64,000 nucleotides of DNA from Pseudomonas sp. RIT288. GTDB lineage: Bacteria > Pseudomonadota > Gammaproteobacteria > Pseudomonadales > Pseudomonadaceae. The stretch lies in NCBI RefSeq assembly GCF_000631985.1, contig NZ_JFYN01000001.1:310001-374000 (forward strand). Direction: 5' to 3'. Shown here in pieces: positions 56,511-64,000 of this stretch; positions within the stretch are counted from its first letter, which is position 1, and each line of letters opens with the position of its first letter. The notes under the pieces are model-generated. The model saw only the letters and a program-made list of their open reading frames with translations. It was not told where the DNA came from and did not search any database. Position numbers and translations under genes: made by a program.

Positions 56511-57116
56511 ATGACCGAACCTGCGCTGCTGCCCCGCCCGCAACTCCGCCGCCTGCTGCGCAAGGCGCGCCGCTCACTGACTCCCGGTGAACAACGACAG
56601 GCCGCCAAAGGCCTGTTCCGCCAACTGGCGCAAGACCCGCACTTTCGCCGGGCCCGACATATCTCGCTTTATCTGCCCACCGACGGTGAAATCGACCCGC
56701 GCCTGCTGCTGCGCGAAGCCCAGCGTCGCGGCAAGGCCACCTACCTGCCGGTGCTCAGCGCCTGGCCGCGAACCAAAATGGTGTTCCAGCGGATTCTCCC
56801 CGGCGACAAGCTCAAGCCCAATCGCTTCCGTATTCTTGAGCCTCGGGCCAATCTGGCTCGTCAGCGCAAGATCTGGACCCTGGACCTGGTGCTGTTGCCA
56901 CTGGTGGGGTTTGACGATGTTGGCGGGCGTCTGGGGATGGGCGGCGGCTTCTACGACCGCAGTCTGGCGTACCTGGCCCGGCGCAAGAACTGGCGCAAGC
57001 CGACGTTACTGGGCCTGGCCCATGAATGTCAGAAGGTCGAACGCCTGGCGCAGGCAAGCTGGGATGTACCGTTGCAGGGCACGGTCACCGATAAGGCGTG
57101 GTATTTCGCAGGATAG
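56511..57116 (+). CDS. ygfA: 5-formyltetrahydrofolate cyclo-ligase
   Basis: Protein of 201 residues. The nucleotide-binding block GMGGGFYDR is at 142-150, and LYLPTDGEIDPRLLL in the N-terminal part is typical. It converts 5-formyl-THF to 5,10-methenyl-THF with ATP. Its place after 6S RNA is conserved in proteobacteria. It starts 40 bp after the 6S terminator. Confidence 0.93.
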   Translation: MTEPALLPRPQLRRLLRKARRSLTPGEQRQAAKGLFRQLAQDPHFRRARHISLYLPTDGEIDPRLLLREAQRRGKATYLPVLSAWPRTKMVFQRILPGDKLKPNRFRILEPRANLARQRKIWTLDLVLLPLVGFDDVGGRLGMGGGFYDRSLAYLARRKNWRKPTLLGLAHECQKVERLAQASWDVPLQGTVTDKAWYFAG

Positions 57117-57151
57117 ACGCCGCGCAGATCAGCGACGTCGGGAAGGCAGTT

Positions 57152-57307
57152 TCAGCGCTTGAAGGCAGTCGACTGTTGAACCTGTTGCGCGACTTCAACC
57201 GGAGCATCGGTCTTGCTCGTCCACAGACTTTGCGCATAACCGGTGGTTACGACGCCAAGGCCGAACAAAATAACCAAAGTCCATAGCAAATCCGGTTTGC
57301 GTTTCAT
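57152..57307 (-). CDS. Small membrane protein, 51 residues
   Basis: A 51-codon frame on the minus strand, too short for the usual listing. It begins MKRKPDLLWTLVILFGLGVV with a hydrophobic segment at about 8-24, then TTGYAQSLW and a polar tail ending QQSTAFKR. A strong GAGGGGGG ribosome binding site lies about seven bases before the ATG. Positively charged residues precede the membrane segment (inside-positive). It may be a lipid-anchored or inner-membrane peptide, with no known function. Convergent with ygfA, 35 bp away. Confidence 0.75.
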   Translation of the reverse strand: MKRKPDLLWTLVILFGLGVVTTGYAQSLWTSKTDAPVEVAQQVQQSTAFKR

Positions 57308-57504
57308 CGATTGCCCCCCTCAAGGCACATCATCACGATGACAGCAGCGGTTTCCATTCGTAGGCCGTGCAGCAGCGTCAAGCTTTAAAGGCCGGCATTT
57401 TGCGACAACGTGAACCCGGGCGCAAACGCTGACGTCAACCGACCGTCGGTTTGTCATAAAATTGCCCGACAACCTGCCCAATGACCGCTTGAGGAGCAAA
57501 AGAC

Positions 57505-57954
57505 ATGGCCTATTGGCTGATGAAATCCGAGCCTGACGAACTCTCGATCAAAGGTTTGGAGAAACTCGGCACTGCGCGCTGGGACGGGGTTCGCAACTAT
57601 CAGGCGCGCAATTTCCTGCGGGCAATGGCGGTGGGCGATGAGTTCTTTTTCTACCACTCCAGCTGCCCGGAGCCGGGTATCGCCGGAATCGGCAAGATTA
57701 TCCAGGCGGCGTACCCGGATCCCACCGCACTGGAACCCGAGAGCCATTACTTCGACCCGAAAGCCACGCCAGAGAAAAACGCCTGGAGCGCCATTGATGT
57801 GGCACACGTCGAGACGTTTGCCCGGGTGCTGAAGCTCGATTACCTGAAACAGCAGACCGAGCTGGCCGAAATGCCGCTGGTGCAAAAAGGCAGCCGTCTT
57901 TCCGTCATGCCGGTGACAGCCGAACAGTGGGCCGCGGTGCTTGGTTTGCGCTGA
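57505..57954 (+). CDS. EVE domain protein (PUA-like)
   Basis: Protein of 149 residues, complete EVE domain. It opens MAYWLMKSEPDELSIKGLEK and contains VRNYQARNFLRAMAVGDEFFFYHSSCPEPGIAGIGKI. EVE domains are PUA-related and bind modified bases in RNA or DNA; the role here is unknown. Transcribed alone after a 197-bp gap with no clear signal. Confidence 0.9.
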   Translation: MAYWLMKSEPDELSIKGLEKLGTARWDGVRNYQARNFLRAMAVGDEFFFYHSSCPEPGIAGIGKIIQAAYPDPTALEPESHYFDPKATPEKNAWSAIDVAHVETFARVLKLDYLKQQTELAEMPLVQKGSRLSVMPVTAEQWAAVLGLR

Positions 57955-58075
57955 GAACTCGCCGGTCACGGTTTTTACCGGCAAAAGGGGCTAGGCTTGG
58001 CGCTCATTTGACTGACATCAAGCGAATGGAATGCTTGAACAGTCAGACTGCAAGCCACAGCCGCAGGATGCCCCC

Positions 58076-59041
58076 ATGTCGACGCACAGCCGTTCTTCAC
58101 TTCTATACGCCGGTTCGCTCCTGGTATTACTCGCCGTCGCTGGCGGCCTCGGTTACTGGATCTCGATCAGCAGCCGGCTGGTCGAGGGGCTGTCGATGGG
58201 CAACGGGCGGCTGGAAGCCACCGAAGTGCAGATCGCCAGCAAGACCCCGGGGCGCCTCGCCGAAGTACTGGTCGACGAAGGCGACAAGGTCAGCAAAGGG
58301 CAATTGCTCGCACGCATGGACACCCGCACCCTCGAAGCCCAGCGCAACCAGGCCGAAGCCGAAGTGTTGCGCGCCCGGGAAAACCTCAACGCCGCTCAGG
58401 CCAACGTGCAATTGCGCCAGAGTGAACTGCTGCTGGCCCAGCAGGAACTCGGCCGCTCGCAATCACTGTTCAAGCACGGCTACGTCAGCGCGCAGATCAT
58501 CGATCAGTTGCAGTCACGTATTGGCACCGGTAATGCCGCCGTTGTCGCCGCCCGGGCTCAAGTGTCTGCTGTCAGTGCGGCGATTGGCGCGGCACAGGCG
58601 CAAGTTGCACAGTTGACCAGTGAAATTGACGACAGCAGTCTGCGCGCGCCGATCGATGGCGTGATCCAGCTGCGCATGGCCGAGCCCGGTGAAGTGCTGG
58701 GGGCCGGTGGTCGCGTGCTGTTGCTGATCGATCCCAACGACCAGTACATGAACCTCTATCTGTCAGCCGCAGTGGCCGGACGCCTGGCGGTGGGTGACGA
58801 GGCGCGCGTGCTGCTCGATGCCTTGCCCGATAAACCGCTGCCGGCAAAAATCAGTTTCGTCGCGGCCAAATCGCAGTTCACCCCCAAAGAGGTCGAGACC
58901 CGCGACGAACGGCAGAAACTGGTGTTCCGCGTCAAGCTGCGCCTGGCTCAGCCCAGCGCCGTGCCGCAGGCCAAACCGGGCATGCCCGGGGCCGGCTACG
59001 TGCGGATCGCGCCCGTCGAATGGCCGGCCAATCTGCAATGA
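58076..59041 (+). CDS. HlyD-family membrane fusion protein (YhiI-like)
   Basis: Protein of 321 residues. An N-terminal membrane anchor (about 8-28) is followed by the biotinyl-like domain (EVQIASKTPGRLAEVLVDEGDKVSKGQLLARMDTRTLEAQR) and a long helical hairpin (about 82-175). The adaptor of a three-part exporter. Its stop overlaps the start of the RbbA-like gene. The start at 58076 has AGGA upstream. Confidence 0.9.
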   Translation: MSTHSRSSLLYAGSLLVLLAVAGGLGYWISISSRLVEGLSMGNGRLEATEVQIASKTPGRLAEVLVDEGDKVSKGQLLARMDTRTLEAQRNQAEAEVLRARENLNAAQANVQLRQSELLLAQQELGRSQSLFKHGYVSAQIIDQLQSRIGTGNAAVVAARAQVSAVSAAIGAAQAQVAQLTSEIDDSSLRAPIDGVIQLRMAEPGEVLGAGGRVLLLIDPNDQYMNLYLSAAVAGRLAVGDEARVLLDALPDKPLPAKISFVAAKSQFTPKEVETRDERQKLVFRVKLRLAQPSAVPQAKPGMPGAGYVRIAPVEWPANLQ

Positions 59042-61764
59042 GCGGCCATGCGGTTCAAGCGAACGGTATCGCCCACCGCTACGGCAAACAGCAAGCGCTG
59101 AGCGACATCGCCTTCAGCCTGCCCGCCGGTACCCGCTGCGGGCTGATCGGCCCTGATGGTGCGGGCAAGTCCAGCCTGCTGGGATTGATTGCCGGTGTGA
59201 AGACCCTGCAACAAGGGCAACTGGACGTGCTCGGTGGTGCGATCGAGGATCGCCGGCATCGCGACACACTCTATGCGCGCATCGCCTTCATGCCGCAGGG
59301 GCTGGGCGGCAACCTGTACCCGGAGCTGTCGATCCGCGAGAACATCCAGTTCTTCTCGACGCTGTTCGGCCTGTCCAAGGCTGAAAGCGAGCAGCGCATG
59401 CACAGCCTGTTGATCGCCACGGATTTGCTGAAGTTCGCCGAGCGCCCCGCCGGCAAGTTGTCCGGCGGCATGAAGCAGAAACTCGGGCTGTGCTGCGCAC
59501 TGATCCATGAACCGGACCTGCTGATCCTCGATGAGCCGACCACCGGCGTCGACCCGCTCTCGCGCCGGCGCTTCTGGGAGTTGGTCGACGACGTGCGGCG
59601 CCAGCGTCCACAACTGACGCTGCTGGTCGCCACGGCGTATATGGAAGAAGCCGAACAGTTCGAGCACTGCCTGATGCTCGACGCCGGCAAGTTGATCGCC
59701 AGCGGCCTGAGCCGCGAGCTGGCGACCGTCACCCCCAGCGGCAAGCTCGATGACGCCTTCACTCATTTCCAGGGTGACAGCCAGCATGACGCTCAGCCGC
59801 TGGTGATTCCACCGCGCACCGGCAGCAGCGGCGACATCGCCATTGAAGCCCACGACCTGACGCTGCGCTTCGGCGATTTCACCGCCGTGGATCACGTCAG
59901 CTTTGCCATTGGGCGTGGCGAAATTTTCGGCTTTCTTGGCTCCAACGGTTGCGGCAAGACCACCACCATGAAAGTCCTGACCGGGCTGATGCCGGCCAGT
60001 GAAGGCAGTGCGACGCTGCTCGGCAACCCGGTGAACGCCAAGGATCTGGCCACGCGCAAGCGGGTCGGCTTCATGTCGCAGAGTTTTTCGCTGTATGGCG
60101 AACTCAGTGTGCGGCAGAACCTCGAGCTGCACGCGCGGCTGTTCGACCTGCCCAAAACCGAGAGTGCACAACGCATCGAGGCATTGATTCAGCGCTTCAA
60201 TCTGCTCGCGGTCGCCGACCAGCCCTCCGGGGCATTGCCATTGGGGCTGCGCCAGCGTCTGTCACTGGCGGTGGCGGTGCTGCACCGCCCGGAAGTGCTG
60301 ATCCTCGATGAGCCGACTTCCGGCGTCGACCCGGCAGCTCGCGATGACTTCTGGCGACTGTTGATCGAGTTGTCCCGCGAACAGGGCGTGACGATCTTCC
60401 TCTCCACGCATTTCATGAACGAAGCCCAGCGCTGCGATCGTATCTCGCTGATGCACGCCGGCAAGGTTCTCGCGTGCGACACCCCGGCGGCGCTGCAACG
60501 CCAGTTCGCCGGCGAGACGCTGGAAGCGGCCTTCGTCACTTGCCTGGAACAGGCTCAGGGTGCTCAGCCATCAGCGCCTGTGGCCGAGCCGCAGATGGCG
60601 CCGCCGAGCGCAGCGACAACGCCGGTGCCGCATCACGGTTTCAGCCTCGGCCGCCTGTTGGCCGTGGCCAGTCGCGAAGGCAAGGAGCTGCTGCGCGACA
60701 AGGTGCGCATGGCGTTCGCCCTGGCCGGGGCGATTTTCATGATGGTGATCTTCGGTTTCGGCATCTCGCTGGACGTGGAAAACCTCGCGTTTGCCGTGTA
60801 CGACCAGGATCAGACGCCGCAGAGCCGGGCTTATCTGGAGGCGTTTCGCGGTTCCCGGTACTTCGACGAACAGCCGGCCATTCATGACCCGCAGGAACTG
60901 CACCGGCGCCTGCAACGCTCGGAAATCAAACTGGCGCTGGAGATTCCCCCCGGATTCGGCCGCGATCTGTACGCCGGGCGCCAACCCGCTGTGGCGGCGT
61001 GGCTGGATGGCGGCATGCCGTTTCGCGCCGAAACCAGCCGTAACTATGTTGAAGCCGTGCACCTGGGCAATCTGCAACAGCTGGCCGAACAAAGTAGCCC
61101 GGCGCTGGCCCACCCGGCGGCGGCCAGTCTGGAAACCCGCTTTCGCTACAATCAGGACGTGGTCAGCGTCAACGCCATCGGCCCCGGGGTCATGGCGCTG
61201 ATCCTCGCCTTCATTCCGGCGATGCTCACGGCGCTCGGCATCGTCCGCGAAAAGGAGCTGGGCTCGATCACCAATTTCTACGCCACGCCCCTGACCCGTC
61301 TGGAGTTTCTGCTGGGCAAACAGGCGCCGTATCTGCTGGTCAGTCTGGTCAATCTCGCGTTGCTGGTGGCGATGAACCGCTGGCTGTTCGGCGTGCCGTT
61401 CAAGGGCAGTCTGCTGACGCTGGCGTTCGGCGGCCTGCTGTACGTGCTGGCGACCACCAGCATGGGCCTGCTGATCTCGGCGTTCACCCGCACACAAATC
61501 GCCGCGATCCTCGGCACCATGATCATCACCAGCCTGCCAACCATCCAGTTCTCCGGGTTGATCGTGCCGCGCTCGTCGCTGGAAGGTGCGGCAGCGGTGA
61601 TGGGCATGCTGTTTCCGGCGGGGCACTTCCTCGACATCGCGGTGGGTACGTTCACCAAAGCGCTGGACTTGCGTCAGCTGTGGCCACAGTGCCTGGCGCT
61701 GTTCGGGTTCTTTGTCGGGTTCACCGGGCTGAGCCTGATCATGCTGAAAAAGCAGGAGGCCTGA
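59038..61764 (+). CDS. rbbA: RbbA-like ribosome-associated ABC ATPase/permease fusion
   Basis: Protein of 908 residues. Two ABC ATPase domains (Walker A lysines K44 in GPDGAGKSS and K307 in GSNGCGKTT) are fused to an ABC-2 permease domain from about 545 on with several membrane segments. The E. coli RbbA has the same length and architecture. It is flanked by HlyD and YhhJ-like genes as in E. coli. It overlaps the HlyD gene by four bases. The physiological substrate is not known. Confidence 0.93.
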   Translation: MSGHAVQANGIAHRYGKQQALSDIAFSLPAGTRCGLIGPDGAGKSSLLGLIAGVKTLQQGQLDVLGGAIEDRRHRDTLYARIAFMPQGLGGNLYPELSIRENIQFFSTLFGLSKAESEQRMHSLLIATDLLKFAERPAGKLSGGMKQKLGLCCALIHEPDLLILDEPTTGVDPLSRRRFWELVDDVRRQRPQLTLLVATAYMEEAEQFEHCLMLDAGKLIASGLSRELATVTPSGKLDDAFTHFQGDSQHDAQPLVIPPRTGSSGDIAIEAHDLTLRFGDFTAVDHVSFAIGRGEIFGFLGSNGCGKTTTMKVLTGLMPASEGSATLLGNPVNAKDLATRKRVGFMSQSFSLYGELSVRQNLELHARLFDLPKTESAQRIEALIQRFNLLAVADQPSGALPLGLRQRLSLAVAVLHRPEVLILDEPTSGVDPAARDDFWRLLIELSREQGVTIFLSTHFMNEAQRCDRISLMHAGKVLACDTPAALQRQFAGETLEAAFVTCLEQAQGAQPSAPVAEPQMAPPSAATTPVPHHGFSLGRLLAVASREGKELLRDKVRMAFALAGAIFMMVIFGFGISLDVENLAFAVYDQDQTPQSRAYLEAFRGSRYFDEQPAIHDPQELHRRLQRSEIKLALEIPPGFGRDLYAGRQPAVAAWLDGGMPFRAETSRNYVEAVHLGNLQQLAEQSSPALAHPAAASLETRFRYNQDVVSVNAIGPGVMALILAFIPAMLTALGIVREKELGSITNFYATPLTRLEFLLGKQAPYLLVSLVNLALLVAMNRWLFGVPFKGSLLTLAFGGLLYVLATTSMGLLISAFTRTQIAAILGTMIITSLPTIQFSGLIVPRSSLEGAAAVMGMLFPAGHFLDIAVGTFTKALDLRQLWPQCLALFGFFVGFTGLSLIMLKKQEA

Positions 61765-62882
61765 TGCACAAGTTCGCGCACATCCTGCGCCTGGGACTCA
61801 AGGAACTGACCAGCCTGCGCCATGACAGCGTGTTGCTGCTGTTCCTGTTCTACGCCTTCACCGTGGCGATCTACATGCCCGCCGCCGGTTCGGTGATCGG
61901 CGTGCACAACGCCAGCGTGGCGATCGTCGACGAAGATCACAGCGCCCTCTCGCGCCAGTTGGCCCAGGCCCTGCAGCCGCCGGAATTCCAGACGCCGGTG
62001 TTGTTGCCTTATGCGCAACTGGATCAGGTCATGGACAGCGGCCAATACACCTTCGTCATCAACATCCCGGCGGGTTTTCAAACCGACCTGCTCGCCGCGC
62101 GGCAACCGGCGATTCAGGTTAACGTCGATGCTACCGCCATGAGCCAGGCGTTCATGGGCGCCGGCTACATCAGCCGAATCTTCCAGCGCGAGTTGCTCGA
62201 CTATGCCGGTCAGGGCGATGCAGCCGCCAAGGCGCCCGTGCTACTGACCACCCGCGCCCTGTTCAACACCAATCTGGAGGGAGGCTGGTTTCTGGCGGTG
62301 ATTCAGATCGTCAACAACATCACCATTCTGGCGATCATCCTCACCGGCACGGCGCTGCTGCGCGAACGCGAACACGGCACGCTCGACCATTTGCTGGTGC
62401 TGCCGCTGACGGCGCTGGAAATCATGCTGGCGAAAATCTGGAGCAACCTGCTGGTGGTGGTGCTGTGCACCTGGCTGTCGCTGGAAGTGGTGGTCAAAGG
62501 CCTGTTGGGTGTGCCGTTGGCCGGCTCGATGAGCCTGTTTTTGCTGGTGACTGCGGTTTATCTGTTTGCCAGTACCGCGCTGGGCATCTTTCTGGCGACG
62601 CTCGCGCGTTCGACGCCGCAGTTCGGTCTGCTGGCGATTCCGGTGATCATCCCGATGTTGCTGCTGTCTGGCGGCAGCACGCCACTGGACAGCATGCCGC
62701 AGTGGCTGCAATGGGTCATGCAGGGCTCGCCGTCCACGCATTTTGTCAGCCTCAGCGCCGCGATTCTGTTTCGCGGCGCCGGGCTGAGCGTGGCCTGGCC
62801 GGACTTGCTGGCACTGACGGCCATCGGCCTGCTGTTCTTCGTTATCGCGCTGGCGCGCTTTCGCAAGAGCCTGGCGTCCTGA
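61764..62882 (+). CDS. ABC-2 type permease (YhhJ-like)
   Basis: Protein of 372 residues. An N-terminal membrane segment, a large periplasmic domain (about 50-165) and about five C-terminal membrane segments, typical of the ABC-2 exporter permease. It carries the ELTSLRHDSVLLLFLFYAFTVAIYMPAA start. Start overlaps the RbbA-like stop by one base (TGATG). Third gene of the exporter operon. Confidence 0.92.
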   Translation: MHKFAHILRLGLKELTSLRHDSVLLLFLFYAFTVAIYMPAAGSVIGVHNASVAIVDEDHSALSRQLAQALQPPEFQTPVLLPYAQLDQVMDSGQYTFVINIPAGFQTDLLAARQPAIQVNVDATAMSQAFMGAGYISRIFQRELLDYAGQGDAAAKAPVLLTTRALFNTNLEGGWFLAVIQIVNNITILAIILTGTALLREREHGTLDHLLVLPLTALEIMLAKIWSNLLVVVLCTWLSLEVVVKGLLGVPLAGSMSLFLLVTAVYLFASTALGIFLATLARSTPQFGLLAIPVIIPMLLLSGGSTPLDSMPQWLQWVMQGSPSTHFVSLSAAILFRGAGLSVAWPDLLALTAIGLLFFVIALARFRKSLAS

Positions 62883-62898
62883 ACAGCGGCCAGCGTGC

Positions 62899-63306
62899 TT
62901 ACTGAATGATCAGGTTGTTGAACAACAGATCTTCAACCACCGGCTTGCCGGTCTCGTCATTCATCACTTGCTGGGTCTGCTTCAGGGCTTCCTGACGCAG
63001 CTTTTCCTTGCCTTCGATGCTGCCCATCGCCTCGGTCGTCTGCTGAGTGAACAGCGCCACCAGTTGATTGCGGATCAGCGGCTCGTTGGCCTTGACCAGT
63101 TTGGTCGCCTCTTCGCCGGTCACACGCAACGCCACGTCGGCCTTGTAGACCTTCAGCTTCGGTGTGCCGTCCAGCCCGTAATTGCCCACGAACGGCGGGC
63201 TCAGGGTGATGTAGTTGACCTTCGGCGCCTCGCCTTCTTTGGCTTCTTCGGCCAGCGCTGCCACAGGCAGAGACAGGGCCAGCAACAACATGATCCACGC
63301 TTTCAC
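62899..63306 (-). CDS. FliL-like secreted protein
   Basis: Protein of 135 residues with a signal peptide (cut near VAALA). The mature region YITLSPPFVGNYG...KLKVYKADVALRVTGEEATKLVKANEPLIRNQLVALFTQQT follows the FliL fold. No flagellar genes are nearby, so a general stator-like or other role is possible. The GTG at 63306 has AAGGAG at eight bases and gives the right signal peptide; a longer ATG-started frame to 63417 lacks a ribosome binding site. Confidence 0.85.
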   Translation of the reverse strand: MKAWIMLLLALSLPVAALAEEAKEGEAPKVNYITLSPPFVGNYGLDGTPKLKVYKADVALRVTGEEATKLVKANEPLIRNQLVALFTQQTTEAMGSIEGKEKLRQEALKQTQQVMNDETGKPVVEDLLFNNLIIQ

Positions 63307-63456
63307 AATTCGCTCCTTATCCGGTTTGCGGCCTAGCATAACGACCCGCCGCGCAAGCACAAGCTTATGGCTGACTATCAGGGCCGGGCATGCTCGTTGA
63401 CCCGTTGACTGACACACCTACACTTATCGGCCATCACTCCCAAAGGAATAGCCCTG

Positions 63457-64000
63457 ATGAAAGCCGTGCTGTGCAAAGCCTTCGGCCCTGCCGAATCGCT
63501 GGTGCTGGAAGACGTCGCCAGTCCTGTCGCGAAGAAGAATGAAATCCTGCTGGAGGTGCACGCCGCCGGGGTCAACTTCCCGGACACGCTGATCATCGAG
63601 GGCAAGTATCAGTTCAAGCCGCCCTTCCCGTTCTCGCCCGGGGGCGAAGCGTCCGGCGTGGTCAGCGCCGTCGGTGAAAAGGTCAGCCATCTGAAAGTCG
63701 GCGACCGGGTCATGGCCCTGACCGGCTGGGGCAGCTTCGCCGAACAGGTCGCGGTGCCAGGCTACAACGTGCTGCCGATCCCGCCGTCGATGGATTTCAA
63801 CACCGCCGCCGCGTTCAGCATGACCTACGGCACCTCGATGCACGCCCTCAAGCAACGGGCCAACCTGCAACCGGGCGAAACCCTGCTGGTGCTCGGCGCT
63901 TCAGGCGGCGTCGGCCTGGCGGCGGTGGAAATCGGCAAAGCCATGGGTGCCCGGGTCATCGCCGCCGCCAGCAGCACGGAGAAACTCGCGGTGGCCAAGG
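63457..64000 (+). CDS. NADPH:quinone oxidoreductase (MDR family), cut by window end
   Basis: The visible 181 codons open MKAVLCKAFGPAESLVLEDV, with the medium-chain reductase blocks VHAAGVNFPDTLIIEGKY, PFSPGGEASGVVSAVGEKV and the NADPH motif GASGGVG (147-153). The frame is open at the window edge, so the protein is partial. It probably reduces quinones with NADPH. AAAGGA precedes the ATG. Confidence 0.9.
   Translation, partial: MKAVLCKAFGPAESLVLEDVASPVAKKNEILLEVHAAGVNFPDTLIIEGKYQFKPPFPFSPGGEASGVVSAVGEKVSHLKVGDRVMALTGWGSFAEQVAVPGYNVLPIPPSMDFNTAAAFSMTYGTSMHALKQRANLQPGETLLVLGASGGVGLAAVEIGKAMGARVIAAASSTEKLAVAK

Noticed and set aside
62899..63417. Longer frame of the FliL-like protein
   Set aside because: The GTG at 63306 with AAGGAG and a proper signal peptide explains the protein; the extension is non-family sequence.

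Overview
The window is chromosomal DNA from a fluorescent Pseudomonas of the P. fluorescens group. The gene content, the GC-rich codon use and the gene order around argA-argE, gcvPHT, ubiH-pepP-zapA-6S RNA-ygfA and the spu polyamine locus all fit this. At least 15 copies of short inverted-repeat (REP/BIME) elements of the kind common in that group also support it. The assignment comes from recognised protein families and remembered gene order in P. aeruginosa PAO1 and P. putida KT2440; no search was run. I see no phage, plasmid, insertion sequence, CRISPR array, tRNA or rRNA.

Layout. 1-9.7 kb: an SdiA-regulated-type protein; a fumarylacetoacetase-family hydrolase with a D-2-hydroxyglutarate dehydrogenase, divergent from serA; small accessory genes (DUF4399, a miniature solute-binding protein, DUF523, a 2OG-Fe(II) oxygenase, DUF2059, an alpha/beta hydrolase, DUF6436). 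9.8-14.2 kb: a HacB-like penicillin/AHL acylase, and a GlxA-type regulator divergent from an HD-domain hydrolase. 14.3-24.8 kb: the polyamine locus spuH-G-F-E-D-C-B on the minus strand, a decayed spuA, and divergent spuI. 25.0-34.4 kb: a sulfur-scavenging block with a TetR regulator, ssuF-B-C-D-A-E, lsfA, an OprD-family porin and an orphan tauA. 34.5-39.9 kb: argA, argE, a CYTH-CHAD protein, and an Lrp regulator divergent from a stand-alone ACT-like protein. 39.9-42.1 kb: a lone GspE-type ATPase and a DUF2388 protein. 42.2-48 kb: gcvP, an ArnB-like aminotransferase, gcvH and gcvT. 48-51 kb: an Fbp-type ferric transporter with a candidate Fur box. 51.1-57.3 kb: two ubiquinone hydroxylases, pepP, a UPF0149 protein, TIGR02449, zapA, 6S RNA, ygfA and an unlisted 51-residue membrane protein. 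57.5-64 kb: an EVE protein, an HlyD/RbbA/YhhJ export operon, a FliL-like secreted protein and a quinone oxidoreductase cut by the window end.

How the genes work together. The dehydrogenase next to serA probably recycles the 2-hydroxyglutarate that SerA makes. The spu genes import polyamines and feed the gamma-glutamylation and transamination routes. The ssu genes, lsfA and tauA serve organosulfonate use under sulfate limitation. The Gcv proteins turn glycine into one-carbon units, and YgfA and 6S RNA sit further along the same block.

The region is mostly ordinary core genome. The most interesting signals are: the spuA remnant; perfect stem-loops in successive gaps of the spu operon; a near-perfect 32-bp palindrome carrying back-to-back -10 elements between the 2-hydroxyglutarate dehydrogenase gene and serA; tauA stranded without its ABC partners; a 16-mer shared by the lsfA and tauA upstream regions; and REP elements at 9 of 12 convergent gene junctions. 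I found no convincing new multi-gene system.
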